Source of the DNA: Arthrobacter luteolus NBRC 107841
Lineage (GTDB): Bacteria > Actinomycetota > Actinomycetes > Actinomycetales > Micrococcaceae
Length of the DNA stretch: 64,000 nt
Direction: 5' to 3'
Assembly (NCBI RefSeq): GCF_001552075.1
Contig: NZ_BCQM01000001.1
Span: forward strand, 558,001 to 622,000
Each line of letters begins with the position of its first letter. Positions within the stretch are counted from its first letter, which is position 1. Below are positions 1-7,397 of this stretch, piece by piece. The position numbers were made by a program, and so were the translations under genes. The notes beneath the pieces were generated by a model, which worked only from the letters and a program-made list of their open reading frames with translations, was not told the origin of the DNA and searched no databases.

Positions 1-855
1 CACCAGGAACCCGGTGAGGAAGTTCAGTTTCAGGAACCGCTTCCAGCCGGCGTTGGCCTGCTCCGAGCCTTCATCGGTGATCGAGAGGAACGGGAGCAGG
101 TTCAGCAGGTACGGCACTGCCAGCAGCGAGCCGAGCAGGGCCGGCCACGGTGCCAGGAGCATCAGCAGCCCGGCGGCCAGGTAGGCTGCGGCGGCGAACC
201 AGACCACGGCCCGGGCTCCCAGGACGGTGGCAATCGAGGAGATCCCGCCTTCCCGGTCCGGCAGCACATCCTGGACTGCGCCAAAGGCCTGGCTGGCCAT
301 CCCCCACAGGAAAAATGCACCCAGCACAGCCCACAGCCCGGAGGTGAAGTCCGCACCGGCCAGCACCAGCGCATAGAGGGCCGGGGAGACGAAGTGCGTG
401 CTGGAGGTGATGGAGTCCAGGAACGGCCGTTCCTTGAACCGGAGCCCGGGAGCACTGTAGGCAACGACGGCGAACACGCTCACCGCCAGCACCAGCCAGG
501 AGAGCGGGGAGCCCAGCAGCACCAGCAGCACCAGGAACGGCACGTTGGACCCTATGGCGGCCAGCAGCGTGACCCGGTGGAAGCTGCGGTCCAGCAGGGC
601 GCCTTCCACCCCGCCCTTGCGCGGGTTCCGAAGGTCCGACTCGTAGTCGAAAACATCGTTGATGCCGTACATCGCCAGGTTGTACGGCACCAGGAAATAC
701 AGGGTACCGATGATCCAGGTCAGGTCGATCTGCCCTGCGGTCAGCAGGTAGGCCGCGGCGAAAGGATAGGCGGTGTTCACCCAGGACAGCGGCCGGGAAG
801 CGACCAGCAGCATCCGCAGAGTGGATCCGGGGGTTCTGATGGCGGGCGCGCTCAT
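1..855 (-). CDS. crtEb: Lycopene elongase (UbiA-type prenyltransferase), 3' end outside window
   Basis: Membrane prenyltransferase that adds C5 units to both ends of lycopene, giving the C50 skeleton of decaprenoxanthin-type carotenoids. The frame is open from an ATG at 855 to base 1, so 285 residues are visible and the C-terminus lies off the left edge. Both UbiA Asp-rich motifs are visible: NDVFDYESD near residue 65 and QDVLPDREGG near residue 185, separated by hydrophobic segments. Its ATG overlaps the crtYf stop in an ATGA arrangement, so translation is probably coupled. Last gene of the six-gene crt operon as seen here. Family and position make the call firm; the exact C50 product is inferred from gene order. 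Confidence 0.93.
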   Translation of the reverse strand, partial: MSAPAIRTPGSTLRMLLVASRPLSWVNTAYPFAAAYLLTAGQIDLTWIIGTLYFLVPYNLAMYGINDVFDYESDLRNPRKGGVEGALLDRSFHRVTLLAAIGSNVPFLVLLVLLGSPLSWLVLAVSVFAVVAYSAPGLRFKERPFLDSITSSTHFVSPALYALVLAGADFTSGLWAVLGAFFLWGMASQAFGAVQDVLPDREGGISSIATVLGARAVVWFAAAAYLAAGLLMLLAPWPALLGSLLAVPYLLNLLPFLSITDEGSEQANAGWKRFLKLNFLTGFLV

Positions 856-1187
856 GGGTTTTCCTCCCGAAGGGGTTTGCCGGAACCGAGCAGTTCCCAC
901 AGGGCCGGCAGCAGCAGGACGGCGGCCAGCGGATAGGCGAAGTCCTCCAGCGGCGCGAGCCCGAGGAAGGCCCCGGAGATCCGATCCGGATTGTAGCCAA
1001 AGAGTCCGGCGGTGATCATCAGGTTATCGAAGACGGCGGTCAGGAGGAGCAGGACGGCGGCGGCGGCGCCCAGCGTGGCGAGGAAAGCCCGGTTGCTGCG
1101 GCTTCTCCTGCGCCGGCGGATCAGAGCGGCGGTGAGCACCAGAGCGGCGGGCACCAGAAAGCACAGGTTCAGGAGCCAGTACGTCAA
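852..1187 (-). CDS. crtYf: C50 carotenoid cyclase subunit (CrtYf-type)
   Basis: Small membrane protein (111 residues), one half of the heterodimeric cyclase that closes the end rings on the C50 precursor. The start is a TTG at 1187: an AGGAGG lies 9 nt upstream, and the TTG overlaps the crtYe stop as TTGA. An ATG-only search would miss it. Three or so hydrophobic helices and the segment NLMITAGLFGYNPDRISG fit the lycopene-cyclase-domain family. Ring type (epsilon in decaprenoxanthin, gamma in sarcinaxanthin) cannot be read from sequence alone; the Corynebacterium-like gene order favours epsilon. Confidence 0.88.
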   Translation of the reverse strand: MTYWLLNLCFLVPAALVLTAALIRRRRRSRSNRAFLATLGAAAAVLLLLTAVFDNLMITAGLFGYNPDRISGAFLGLAPLEDFAYPLAAVLLLPALWELLGSGKPLREENP

Positions 1188-1549
1188 CGCTGCACCCCTC
1201 CTGGGCTGCGCAGCTTCCCGCTGCGGGACCGGGAGGCCAGACGCGGGCCCAGGACCCGGATCAGGCCGTAGAGCACCATGGTCAGGTAGCAGAGGAAGGC
1301 GAGGAAAAATGCTTCCTCGAGCGGGAGGTGCGGTGCCAGTTCCACGCCGAGCATGAACCGGGTCTCCCCCCGGTAGAAGATGTCCAGGCCGATTCCATAG
1401 AGGTCCCAGACCAGGAAAAACACCAGGCCCGTCCCGAGCACGACGGCGGCCCGCCAGGGAGCGGCGAAGAAGAACAGCCGGAAGCGGTGGTCGAGCAGCA
1501 CCATGCAGCCGATCGAGGCCAGCAGGCACAGCAGGTAGAGCGCACCCAT
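1184..1549 (-). CDS. crtYe: C50 carotenoid cyclase subunit (CrtYe-type)
   Basis: Partner subunit of the heterodimeric C50 cyclase, 121 residues, largely hydrophobic (about three membrane helices). Contains the lycopene-cyclase-domain stretch around VWDLYGIGLDIFYRGE and PLEEAFFLAF. The ATG at 1549 overlaps the crtI stop (ATGA) and the gene ends in a TTGA overlap with crtYf. The frame stays open well upstream into crtI, but the MGALYLL start is the one consistent with the coupled arrangement and the family length. Confidence 0.88.
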   Translation of the reverse strand: MGALYLLCLLASIGCMVLLDHRFRLFFFAAPWRAAVVLGTGLVFFLVWDLYGIGLDIFYRGETRFMLGVELAPHLPLEEAFFLAFLCYLTMVLYGLIRVLGPRLASRSRSGKLRSPGGVQR

Positions 1550-3222
1550 CAGGCTGCGCCGTCCGCGGTGCGGGCACCGGCGGTACGGGCCCCGGGAACC
1601 GGCTCGGGCAGGGCTTCGGTGCCGGTCTCGCCGCGCAGCCGTTTCAGCACCAGTTCGGCGCTGATCAGGCACATGGGCAGGCCGATGCCGGGGAGGGTGG
1701 ACCCGCCCGCGTAGAGCAGTCCGTCCACCTTCCGGCTGGCATTGGACCCGCGGAAGAAGGCGCTCTGCTTCAGCACGTGCGCGGGGCCCAGCAGGGTCCC
1801 CCGCCACGAGTTGAAGTCAGCGCTGAAATCACCCGGACCGACCGTGCGGCGCAGGGTGATGCGTTCAGCGAGGTCAGGGATGTCCGCCCAGGCGGCGATC
1901 TGTTCAATCACGGAGTCTGCCAGCGACTCAAGGCCCGGGTCCCCGGTGCCGTCGATTCCACCGGAGCCAAGCGCTGGGTCGGAGGGAACGGGCACCAGGA
2001 CAAACAGGTTCTCGTGCCCGGCGGGGGCGGCACCCGGGTCAGTGGCGCTGGGTTTGCAGACATACAGCGAGGCCGGGTCCGGCACCTGGGTGTCCGTTCC
2101 GAAAATCTTGTCGAAGTTCGCTTTCCAGTCCCGGGTGAAGAGCAGCGTGTGGTGCAGCAGCTGCGGCAGTTCCCCCTTCACTCCCAGGTGCAGCAGGATG
2201 CCTCCCGGTCCCGGTACCCGGCGCTCCCAGTACTTCTCCGGATAGGTCTGCAGTTCTGCCGGCAGCATCACCGTCTCGGTGTGATGCAGGTCTGCGGCGG
2301 AAACAACCAGGTCCGCCTCCAGCAGCACACTGGAACCGGCGGCATCGGTGTACTGGACTCCCGTGGCCCGGGGTTTCCCGGTGCCGGAAGTGGTGCGGAT
2401 CGAAGTGGCGTTGGCGTTAAGCAGCACCTTCACGCCTTCGGCTTCCGCCAGGTCAGCCATCGCCGTGATGATCCGGGAGAAGCCGCCCTGCGGGTAAAGC
2501 ACTCCGTCGGCGAGATCCAGGTGGCTCATGAGGTGGTACATGCTGGGCGTGATGAACGGGGAAGAGCCGAGGAACACCGCCGGGTAACCGAGGATCTGCC
2601 GCAGCCGCGGGTCCGTGAAGCGTTTCGCCACGAAGCTGCTCAACGGCTGCAGCAGCAGCCGCGCCAGCCGCGGTCCGCGGGCCAGCACGTCGCGGCGGAG
2701 CAGCGGGGTGAAGGAGGCGAAGGTGCTGTAGAGGAATCGTTTCTTCGCCATGCCGTACACCTCCTCCGCCGATTCGAGGTAGGCAGCCAGCCTGGCGCCG
2801 GCACCGGGTTCCAGGGATTCGAACAGGGCTATGTTCTTCTCCCGGGTGGCCTGGATGTCCACCGGATGGCGGTCCCCTTCGAAGTAGACCCGGTACCCCG
2901 GATCCAGCTGCACCAGGTCCAGCTGCTCCGCGGCGCTGGTGCCCATCAGCCGGAAGAAGTGGTCAAACACCTCGGGCATCAGGTACCAGGATGGGCCGGT
3001 ATCGAACCGGAAGCCGTCCGCCTCCCAGCTCCCCGTCCGCCCGCCGATGCTCCCGTTCTTTTCGAGGACGGTTACGTCCAGGCCTTCGCGGGAGAGCAGG
3101 GCGGCGGTGGCGATACCGGTAATGCCGGCGCCGATCACAACGGCGGTGCGCGGCTGCGGTGCGCTGCTGCGTTTTGTCCCGTGCCCGGAAGTTTTCCGGC
3201 GGGAGGTGCTGGTGCGGATCAT
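1549..3222 (-). CDS. crtI: Phytoene desaturase
   Basis: FAD-dependent desaturase converting phytoene to lycopene at the membrane. 557 residues. The dinucleotide-binding motif GAGITG lies at residues 31-36, followed by the family features GGRTGSWEADGFRFDTGPSWYLMPEVFDHFF (split here for reading: GGRTGSWE, then FDTGPSWYLMPEV) and the C-terminal GGSTLPGIGLPMCLISAELV region. A roughly 25-residue basic N-terminal extension precedes the FAD fold. Start ATG at 3222 overlaps the crtB stop by 4 nt. Third gene of the crt operon. Confidence 0.95.
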   Translation of the reverse strand: MIRTSTSRRKTSGHGTKRSSAPQPRTAVVIGAGITGIATAALLSREGLDVTVLEKNGSIGGRTGSWEADGFRFDTGPSWYLMPEVFDHFFRLMGTSAAEQLDLVQLDPGYRVYFEGDRHPVDIQATREKNIALFESLEPGAGARLAAYLESAEEVYGMAKKRFLYSTFASFTPLLRRDVLARGPRLARLLLQPLSSFVAKRFTDPRLRQILGYPAVFLGSSPFITPSMYHLMSHLDLADGVLYPQGGFSRIITAMADLAEAEGVKVLLNANATSIRTTSGTGKPRATGVQYTDAAGSSVLLEADLVVSAADLHHTETVMLPAELQTYPEKYWERRVPGPGGILLHLGVKGELPQLLHHTLLFTRDWKANFDKIFGTDTQVPDPASLYVCKPSATDPGAAPAGHENLFVLVPVPSDPALGSGGIDGTGDPGLESLADSVIEQIAAWADIPDLAERITLRRTVGPGDFSADFNSWRGTLLGPAHVLKQSAFFRGSNASRKVDGLLYAGGSTLPGIGLPMCLISAELVLKRLRGETGTEALPEPVPGARTAGARTADGAA

Positions 3223-4142
3223 GGCGCCCTCTCGGCGTCGGGTGCGGACAGGAACCGTGCGCTGCGGCGCACGCCGTGGGTGAGCACTGCTTCGGCTGCG
3301 AGCCGGACCTTAACCGGGTTCGGCACCCGGATCCTGGTGGTGCGCAGCGCTGCGGCCGGAGTACGGCGCAGCCGGCGGGCCAGCTCGGCGAAAAGTTCCT
3401 GGGCCAGGTGGACGGCTGCGCGGGATTCCCGGGGAAGCCCGGCAATTGCCGCTCCGGAGACCAGCAGGTCCGCCTCAATGTCGTCCAGGAGCCGGTGCTT
3501 GTCCGCCTCCGTGAACGCGTCTACGGTGACGCCCGGGAAATAGCTGCGGCCCAGGGCCTCGAAGTCCTCCGCCAGATCCCGCAGGAAGTTCACCTTCTGG
3601 AACGCCGCGCCCAGCCGCTGGGCGCCTTCCCGGAGACGCTTCTCCTCGTCTGCCGGCACCTCCCGGCCGTCCAGGAAACACTGCAGGCACATCAGCCCCA
3701 CCACTTCCGCGGACCCGTACACATAATCGTCGAAGGACGCCTGGCTGTGCTCCACCCGGTCCAGGTCCGCGCGCATCGAGCGGAAGAACGGTTCGGTCAG
3801 GTCCGTGCCGATACCCGTCCGGCGGGCGGTCAGGGCAAACGCATGAACCACCAGGTTCACGCTGTAACCGGTGCGCATGGCCGCTGCGGTCTCCGCTTCC
3901 AGACCGTCGAGCAGGCCCCGGATCTGGGCGGGAGGGATGTCAGCGGCAGATGCGACGCCGTCGACAATCTCGTCGGCAAGGCGGACCAGGGCATAGATCG
4001 TTTCGATCTGCCGGCGGGTCCGGGGCAGGAGCAGCCGCGACGCCAGCCCGAACGACGTCGAGTAGGCCTTGATCATCACTGCGGCAGTTTCCATGGCGGC
4101 CCGGTTGTAGAGGCGGAGCCCGGTTTCGTGCGCCATGCTCAC
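3219..4142 (-). CDS. crtB: Phytoene synthase
   Basis: Condenses two geranylgeranyl diphosphates to phytoene, the first committed carotenoid step. 307 residues, the usual family length. Both Mg-diphosphate Asp-rich motifs are present: DEIVD at 57-61 and DLAED at 190-194, the latter inside a typical NFLRDLAEDFEALGRSYFP segment. ATG at 4142 overlaps the crtE stop (ATGA); a second Met two codons later is also possible. Coupled to crtI at the other end. Confidence 0.95.
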   Translation of the reverse strand: MSMAHETGLRLYNRAAMETAAVMIKAYSTSFGLASRLLLPRTRRQIETIYALVRLADEIVDGVASAADIPPAQIRGLLDGLEAETAAAMRTGYSVNLVVHAFALTARRTGIGTDLTEPFFRSMRADLDRVEHSQASFDDYVYGSAEVVGLMCLQCFLDGREVPADEEKRLREGAQRLGAAFQKVNFLRDLAEDFEALGRSYFPGVTVDAFTEADKHRLLDDIEADLLVSGAAIAGLPRESRAAVHLAQELFAELARRLRRTPAAALRTTRIRVPNPVKVRLAAEAVLTHGVRRSARFLSAPDAERAP

Positions 4143-5206
4143 CGGCCCCGGTTCACGGAGGAGGAGACGACGGCGTCGAGCATCGCTGCGAGCCCGGCCG
4201 GAAGTTCCGCGCAGTCCAGGTGGCTGCGGGCGCTGGCGGCGTAGTCCGCCGCGAGGTTCCGGGCGTAATCCCGGGCTCCGCAGTCCACCAGGATTTCCCT
4301 GGCCCGCTCGGCGTCGGCCGCTCCCATGTCCGGCCGTCCAATGATGCCGGACAGCTCTGCCCAGCGGGGTGACTGGGCGGCATAGGCGATCAGCACCGTA
4401 CGCTTGCCTTCCCGCAGGTCCCCCATACTGGACTTTCCGGTGGCGCTTTCATTACCGAAGACGCCCAGCAGGTCATCCACCACCTGGTAGGCGATGCCGG
4501 TGTCACGGCCGAACCGGCCCAGGGCCGCGACGGCGTCGGGCCCGGCTCCGGCCAGTACGGCTCCGGCCCGCAATGGTGCCTCGAAGGAGTACACAGCCGT
4601 CTTCAGCCGTTCCATGTCAAGGATGTCGCCAACCGGCGGAGCACCGGGCTGGAAGGAGAAATCGACGTCGATCAGCTCACCGGCTGCCGAGGCGAAGACC
4701 GCCTCGTCCAGGATGCCGGCCAGTGTGTCCCGGGTGAAGGGATCCGTGGTGACGGAGTCCAGCATGCGGAACGCTCCGCTGAGAGCCAGGTCTCCGGCAA
4801 TGATTCCTACGGAGAGACCCCGGTGCCGGGCCGCATCCGGCGCGTCCCCCGAGGCTTCGGCACGCCGGCGGTACACCCCGGGAACGTTGTCCTGTCCGCG
4901 GCGGACGAAGTCGAGGTCAATCACGTCGTCGTGCACGATCAGCGCCGTGTGCAGCAACTCGAAGGCCGCGCCAACCCGCGCCGCGGACGCCAGGTCCCGT
5001 CCGCCAAGGTGGGTGTAGGCGGTCATCACGATCCGGGGGCGCAGCCGCTTGCCGCCGGCAGTGGATTTTTCGAGCGTCTCCCAAAGGCTAAGGTAGCTGG
5101 GACTGATACGCCCGGCGCGCTCCTTGGCCGCGGCAAAGAACCCATCCAGGACATGTTCCACCTGCTGATGCGCAGTTACCTCGTCAAGCAAGTGTTCTGT
5201 GTCCAT
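4139..5206 (-). CDS. crtE: Geranylgeranyl diphosphate synthase
   Basis: Trans-prenyltransferase making GGPP (C20) from IPP and DMAPP for CrtB. From the ATG at 5206 the protein has 355 residues; an in-frame GTG at 5221 would add five. The first Asp-rich motif HDDVID sits near residue 92 and the second reads VVDDLLG near 242, with Gly where many prenyltransferases have the last Asp. No Shine-Dalgarno precedes the ATG, but TACTTT lies 4 nt upstream on the coding strand, so the transcript may be nearly leaderless. First gene of the crt operon; idi is divergent only 35 bp away. Confidence 0.93.
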   Translation of the reverse strand: MDTEHLLDEVTAHQQVEHVLDGFFAAAKERAGRISPSYLSLWETLEKSTAGGKRLRPRIVMTAYTHLGGRDLASAARVGAAFELLHTALIVHDDVIDLDFVRRGQDNVPGVYRRRAEASGDAPDAARHRGLSVGIIAGDLALSGAFRMLDSVTTDPFTRDTLAGILDEAVFASAAGELIDVDFSFQPGAPPVGDILDMERLKTAVYSFEAPLRAGAVLAGAGPDAVAALGRFGRDTGIAYQVVDDLLGVFGNESATGKSSMGDLREGKRTVLIAYAAQSPRWAELSGIIGRPDMGAADAERAREILVDCGARDYARNLAADYAASARSHLDCAELPAGLAAMLDAVVSSSVNRGR

Positions 5207-5222
5207 GCATAAAGTAAACACT
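5191..5222. promoter_or_regulatory. Inverted repeat over the crtE start, candidate operator
   Basis: AGTGTT at 5191-5196 and AACACT at 5217-5222 form an inverted pair with a 20-bp spacer that spans the crtE ATG and its likely -10. It could be a repressor site controlling crtE and idi together; Corynebacterium controls its crt operon from the divergent crtR, which is absent here. Six-bp arms can occur by chance. Confidence 0.3.
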
Positions 5223-5241
5223 CTGATCGTTAGGGGAAGAA

Positions 5242-5772
5242 ATGCCGCAACGCCGGGAAGAGGTCATTCTCGTCGATAACGAGGGCCAAAAGGTAGGTAC
5301 CGCAGACAAATATTTGGTGCATACAACGGAGACACCGCTCCACCTGGCCTTTTCCACGCATGTCTACTCCCCGGACGGGCGCATCCTCGTGACGCGCCGG
5401 GCGCTGGGGAAACTGACCTGGCCGGGAGTCTGGACCAATTCCTTCTGCGGCCACCCGGGCCCCGGCGAAAGCAACCAGGACGCCGTGGTGCGCCGCGCGC
5501 AGCGTGAGCTGGGCCTTCAGCTGCGGGACATCGCCGTCGCTGTTCCGGATTTCCGCTACCGCGCGGTGGACGCCTCCGGCATCGTCGAGAACGAGATCTG
5601 CCCCGTCTTCACCGCCGTGGCCGAAGCGGATCCGGTGCCGGCAGCCGATGAGGTTATGGACTGGACCTGGACTGATCCGGCGGAACTGGTGCAGGCGGTG
5701 CGCCTGACGCCGTGGGCGTTCAGCCCCTGGCTGGTGCTGCAGCTTCCCCTGCTGTACCCCGCAGACGCCTGA
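5242..5772 (+). CDS. idi: Isopentenyl-diphosphate delta-isomerase, type I (Nudix)
   Basis: Interconverts IPP and DMAPP, supplying the allylic primer for CrtE. 176 residues. The catalytic Cys is C69 in TNSFCGHP and the catalytic Glu region is ENEICPVF (E116/E118), as in the E. coli enzyme; the Nudix Glu-rich helix follows at residues 76-92. A purine-rich ribosome site (AGGGGAAGA) precedes the ATG. Divergent from crtE with a 35-bp gap, so the two probably share a control region. Its 3' end overlaps the convergent glycosyltransferase by 53 bp. Confidence 0.95.
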   Translation: MPQRREEVILVDNEGQKVGTADKYLVHTTETPLHLAFSTHVYSPDGRILVTRRALGKLTWPGVWTNSFCGHPGPGESNQDAVVRRAQRELGLQLRDIAVAVPDFRYRAVDASGIVENEICPVFTAVAEADPVPAADEVMDWTWTDPAELVQAVRLTPWAFSPWLVLQLPLLYPADA

Positions 5773-6493
5773 CCCAGCGCTCCCAAGGAGATTCCTCGCG
5801 CCAGTGCACGGCCAGGGTATGGAACGCCCGGCTAAAACGCCGGCGCAGGTTCGCCCCGCCGCTCACGGCCCGGGGAGCCATGCCCACCACCAGGGACCGG
5901 TCCCACCCGCACCGGTAGTCCAGGCCCACATGGGCGCTGAGGCAGACGTCGTCGTGCTGTTCCGCATCATCGGTATGGACGCTGGCACGGACGGACTTCC
6001 AGACGGCGGCCCGCAGGGCCAGGTTCGATCCGAAGAGCGGACGGTGGGCCAGCGCCAGACGCATCGCCTGGTAGTAGGAGCCCAGGTACAGCCAGGTGAT
6101 CACCGGGCCGAGCCAGCCCGGAAACCCGTAGAACCTGCCCGGGCCGCTGAGCACGGAAAGCTCCGGTTCGTCCGCAAACCGTTCCGAGATGCGTTCCACC
6201 CAATCGGGCGGCAGGATGCAGTCGGCGTCACAGCGCGCAATAATCTCCGCCTTCGCCGCGTCGTAGCCCGCTGCCGCCGCCGCCGGGATGCCCGGGCGCA
6301 GTTCGCGGACCACGCGGGCACCGAAACGTGCTGCCACATCGGCGCTGTTGTCGGTGCTGTTGTTGTCCACCACCACAATTTCTGCCGGCTGCCGCGACTG
6401 CGCCGCGAGGGAAGCGAGGCACCCTTCCAATGCCGCGGCGTCGTTCAGGCAGGGAATAACAACGCTGACGCCGGACTGCAGTGAGGAAGGCAT
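5720..6493 (-). CDS. Glycosyltransferase family 2
   Basis: 257-residue GT-A-fold glycosyltransferase without membrane helices at the ends. Visible motifs: VVIPCLND near the N-terminus, DNNSTD at 43-48 for nucleotide binding, and the metal-binding DAD at 89-91, followed by GSNLALR and an acidic HDDVCLS segment. The frame extends far upstream but MPSSLQSG at 6493 is where family similarity starts. Its location beside idi and the crt operon suggests glucosylation of decaprenoxanthin (a CrtX-like role), but that is inference; a cell-wall or exopolysaccharide role is equally possible on sequence. Confidence 0.8.
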   Translation of the reverse strand: MPSSLQSGVSVVIPCLNDAAALEGCLASLAAQSRQPAEIVVVDNNSTDNSADVAARFGARVVRELRPGIPAAAAAGYDAAKAEIIARCDADCILPPDWVERISERFADEPELSVLSGPGRFYGFPGWLGPVITWLYLGSYYQAMRLALAHRPLFGSNLALRAAVWKSVRASVHTDDAEQHDDVCLSAHVGLDYRCGWDRSLVVGMAPRAVSGGANLRRRFSRAFHTLAVHWREESPWERWVRRLRGTAGEAAAPARG

Positions 6494-6595
6494 GCACCAG
6501 ATTTTACGGGGCAACCGCTGGCAGCAGCGCAACGGGCGGCCGCTGCGGCTAACGGATGCTGTGCCTGCCGGGACGGGCTCGGATACCGTAAATGC

Positions 6596-7228
6596 ATGAT
6601 CGATTCCCTCCTCCGGCGTCCAGCCGGCAGTGCGGAGCTGGTGTCGGACGCGGTCCGCGCCCTGGGCGCGGCCAGCCTGCTGGCTGCCCTGCTCTGGTAC
6701 GGGCCGGTGGAAGCTGCGCTGTTTGCCCTCGTGGCCCTGGGACTGCTGGTCTCCCGCGCGCTGCCAGCGGCGCCGCTGTTCTCCTCGCTGTATGGGCTGA
6801 CCCTGCTGGCGGCAGCCTGGAGCAGCGTATTGGACCTCTACGCACGGATCAGCTGGTGGGACCTTGCCGTGCACTTCGCGGCGGCCGGTGCCCTCGCCGT
6901 GATGGCCTGGTACCTGCTGGCGGCCTTTGGTGCAGTCACTGCCCGGTCCAACGGCCGACATCTGCGCTCCTTCATAGTCACCGCCGTCGTCACCGCCCTG
7001 GGTCTGGCCCTCAGCGTGCTCTGGGAGTTCGCTGAATGGTGGGGGCATACCTTTGTGGACCAGACCATCAACGTCGGCTATCAGGACACCATGGGCGATC
7101 TTGCCGCCGGCGGCCTGGGGGCGCTGCTCTCCGGGTACCTGCTGGAGCGGACACTCCGCCGGTCCCCGGAGGGGGCAGCCCCTGCGTCAGGTGCCGGTGC
7201 GCCGCTTCAGCGCCGCTTCCAGTGCTGA
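6596..7228 (+). CDS. DUF2238/YjdF-like integral membrane protein
   Basis: 210 residues with about five to six hydrophobic helices. The signature part is LSVLWEFAEWWG followed by NVGYQDTMGDLAAGGLGALL, which resembles the conserved W-E-x-x-E and D-T-x-x-D segments of the DUF2238 (YjdF) family. No biochemical function is known to me for that family. No clear ribosome site precedes the ATG. The tail (last 20 residues, Ala/Gly/Arg-rich) overlaps a possible tiny minus-strand lipoprotein gene. Confidence 0.7.
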   Translation: MIDSLLRRPAGSAELVSDAVRALGAASLLAALLWYGPVEAALFALVALGLLVSRALPAAPLFSSLYGLTLLAAAWSSVLDLYARISWWDLAVHFAAAGALAVMAWYLLAAFGAVTARSNGRHLRSFIVTAVVTALGLALSVLWEFAEWWGHTFVDQTINVGYQDTMGDLAAGGLGALLSGYLLERTLRRSPEGAAPASGAGAPLQRRFQC

Positions 7229-7342
7229 GACGAGGCGTTCACGCGCGGAAGCAGCGGCGTCGGCTTCTGATCCGCTGCAGGCCGTAACCAGCAGCAGGCT
7301 GGACACGGTCAGGGTTGCAGCGAGCGCTCCGCGGCGGCGCAC
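7187..7342 (-). CDS. Possible tiny lipoprotein or gene remnant (51 aa)
   Basis: From a GTG at 7342 the frame encodes a basic start (RRRG), a hydrophobic stretch, the lipobox LVTAC and a short charged tail ending ALKRRTGT. That is a complete lipoprotein signal with almost no mature domain. The GTG begins 5 nt past the terC terminator hairpin and has no ribosome site, and the last 42 bp overlap the DUF2238-like gene. It may be a real micro-lipoprotein, the decayed 5' end of a longer one, or chance. Confidence 0.35.
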   Translation of the reverse strand: MRRRGALAATLTVSSLLLVTACSGSEADAAASARERLVSALEAALKRRTGT

Positions 7343-7346
7343 GGAA

Positions 7347-7384
7347 AAGGGCCAGCCGCAGCTGGAAAGCTGCGGCTGGCCCTT
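7347..7384 (-). terminator. Rho-independent terminator of terC
   Basis: Perfect 17-bp stem (7347-7363 with 7368-7384) and a 4-nt loop, ending in TTTT on the minus strand, 13 nt past the terC stop. Confidence 0.85.
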
Positions 7385-7397
7385 CCTAGGTGAGTGG

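Noticed and set aside
1187-1577. Longer upstream frame of crtYf (to 1577)
   Set aside because: It runs through crtYe in another frame; the TTG at 1187 has AGGAGG 9 nt upstream and the operon's 4-nt overlap.
1777-3543. 588-codon plus-strand frame across crtI
   Set aside because: Antisense shadow of crtI; composition is Arg/Gly/Gln-rich with no domain.
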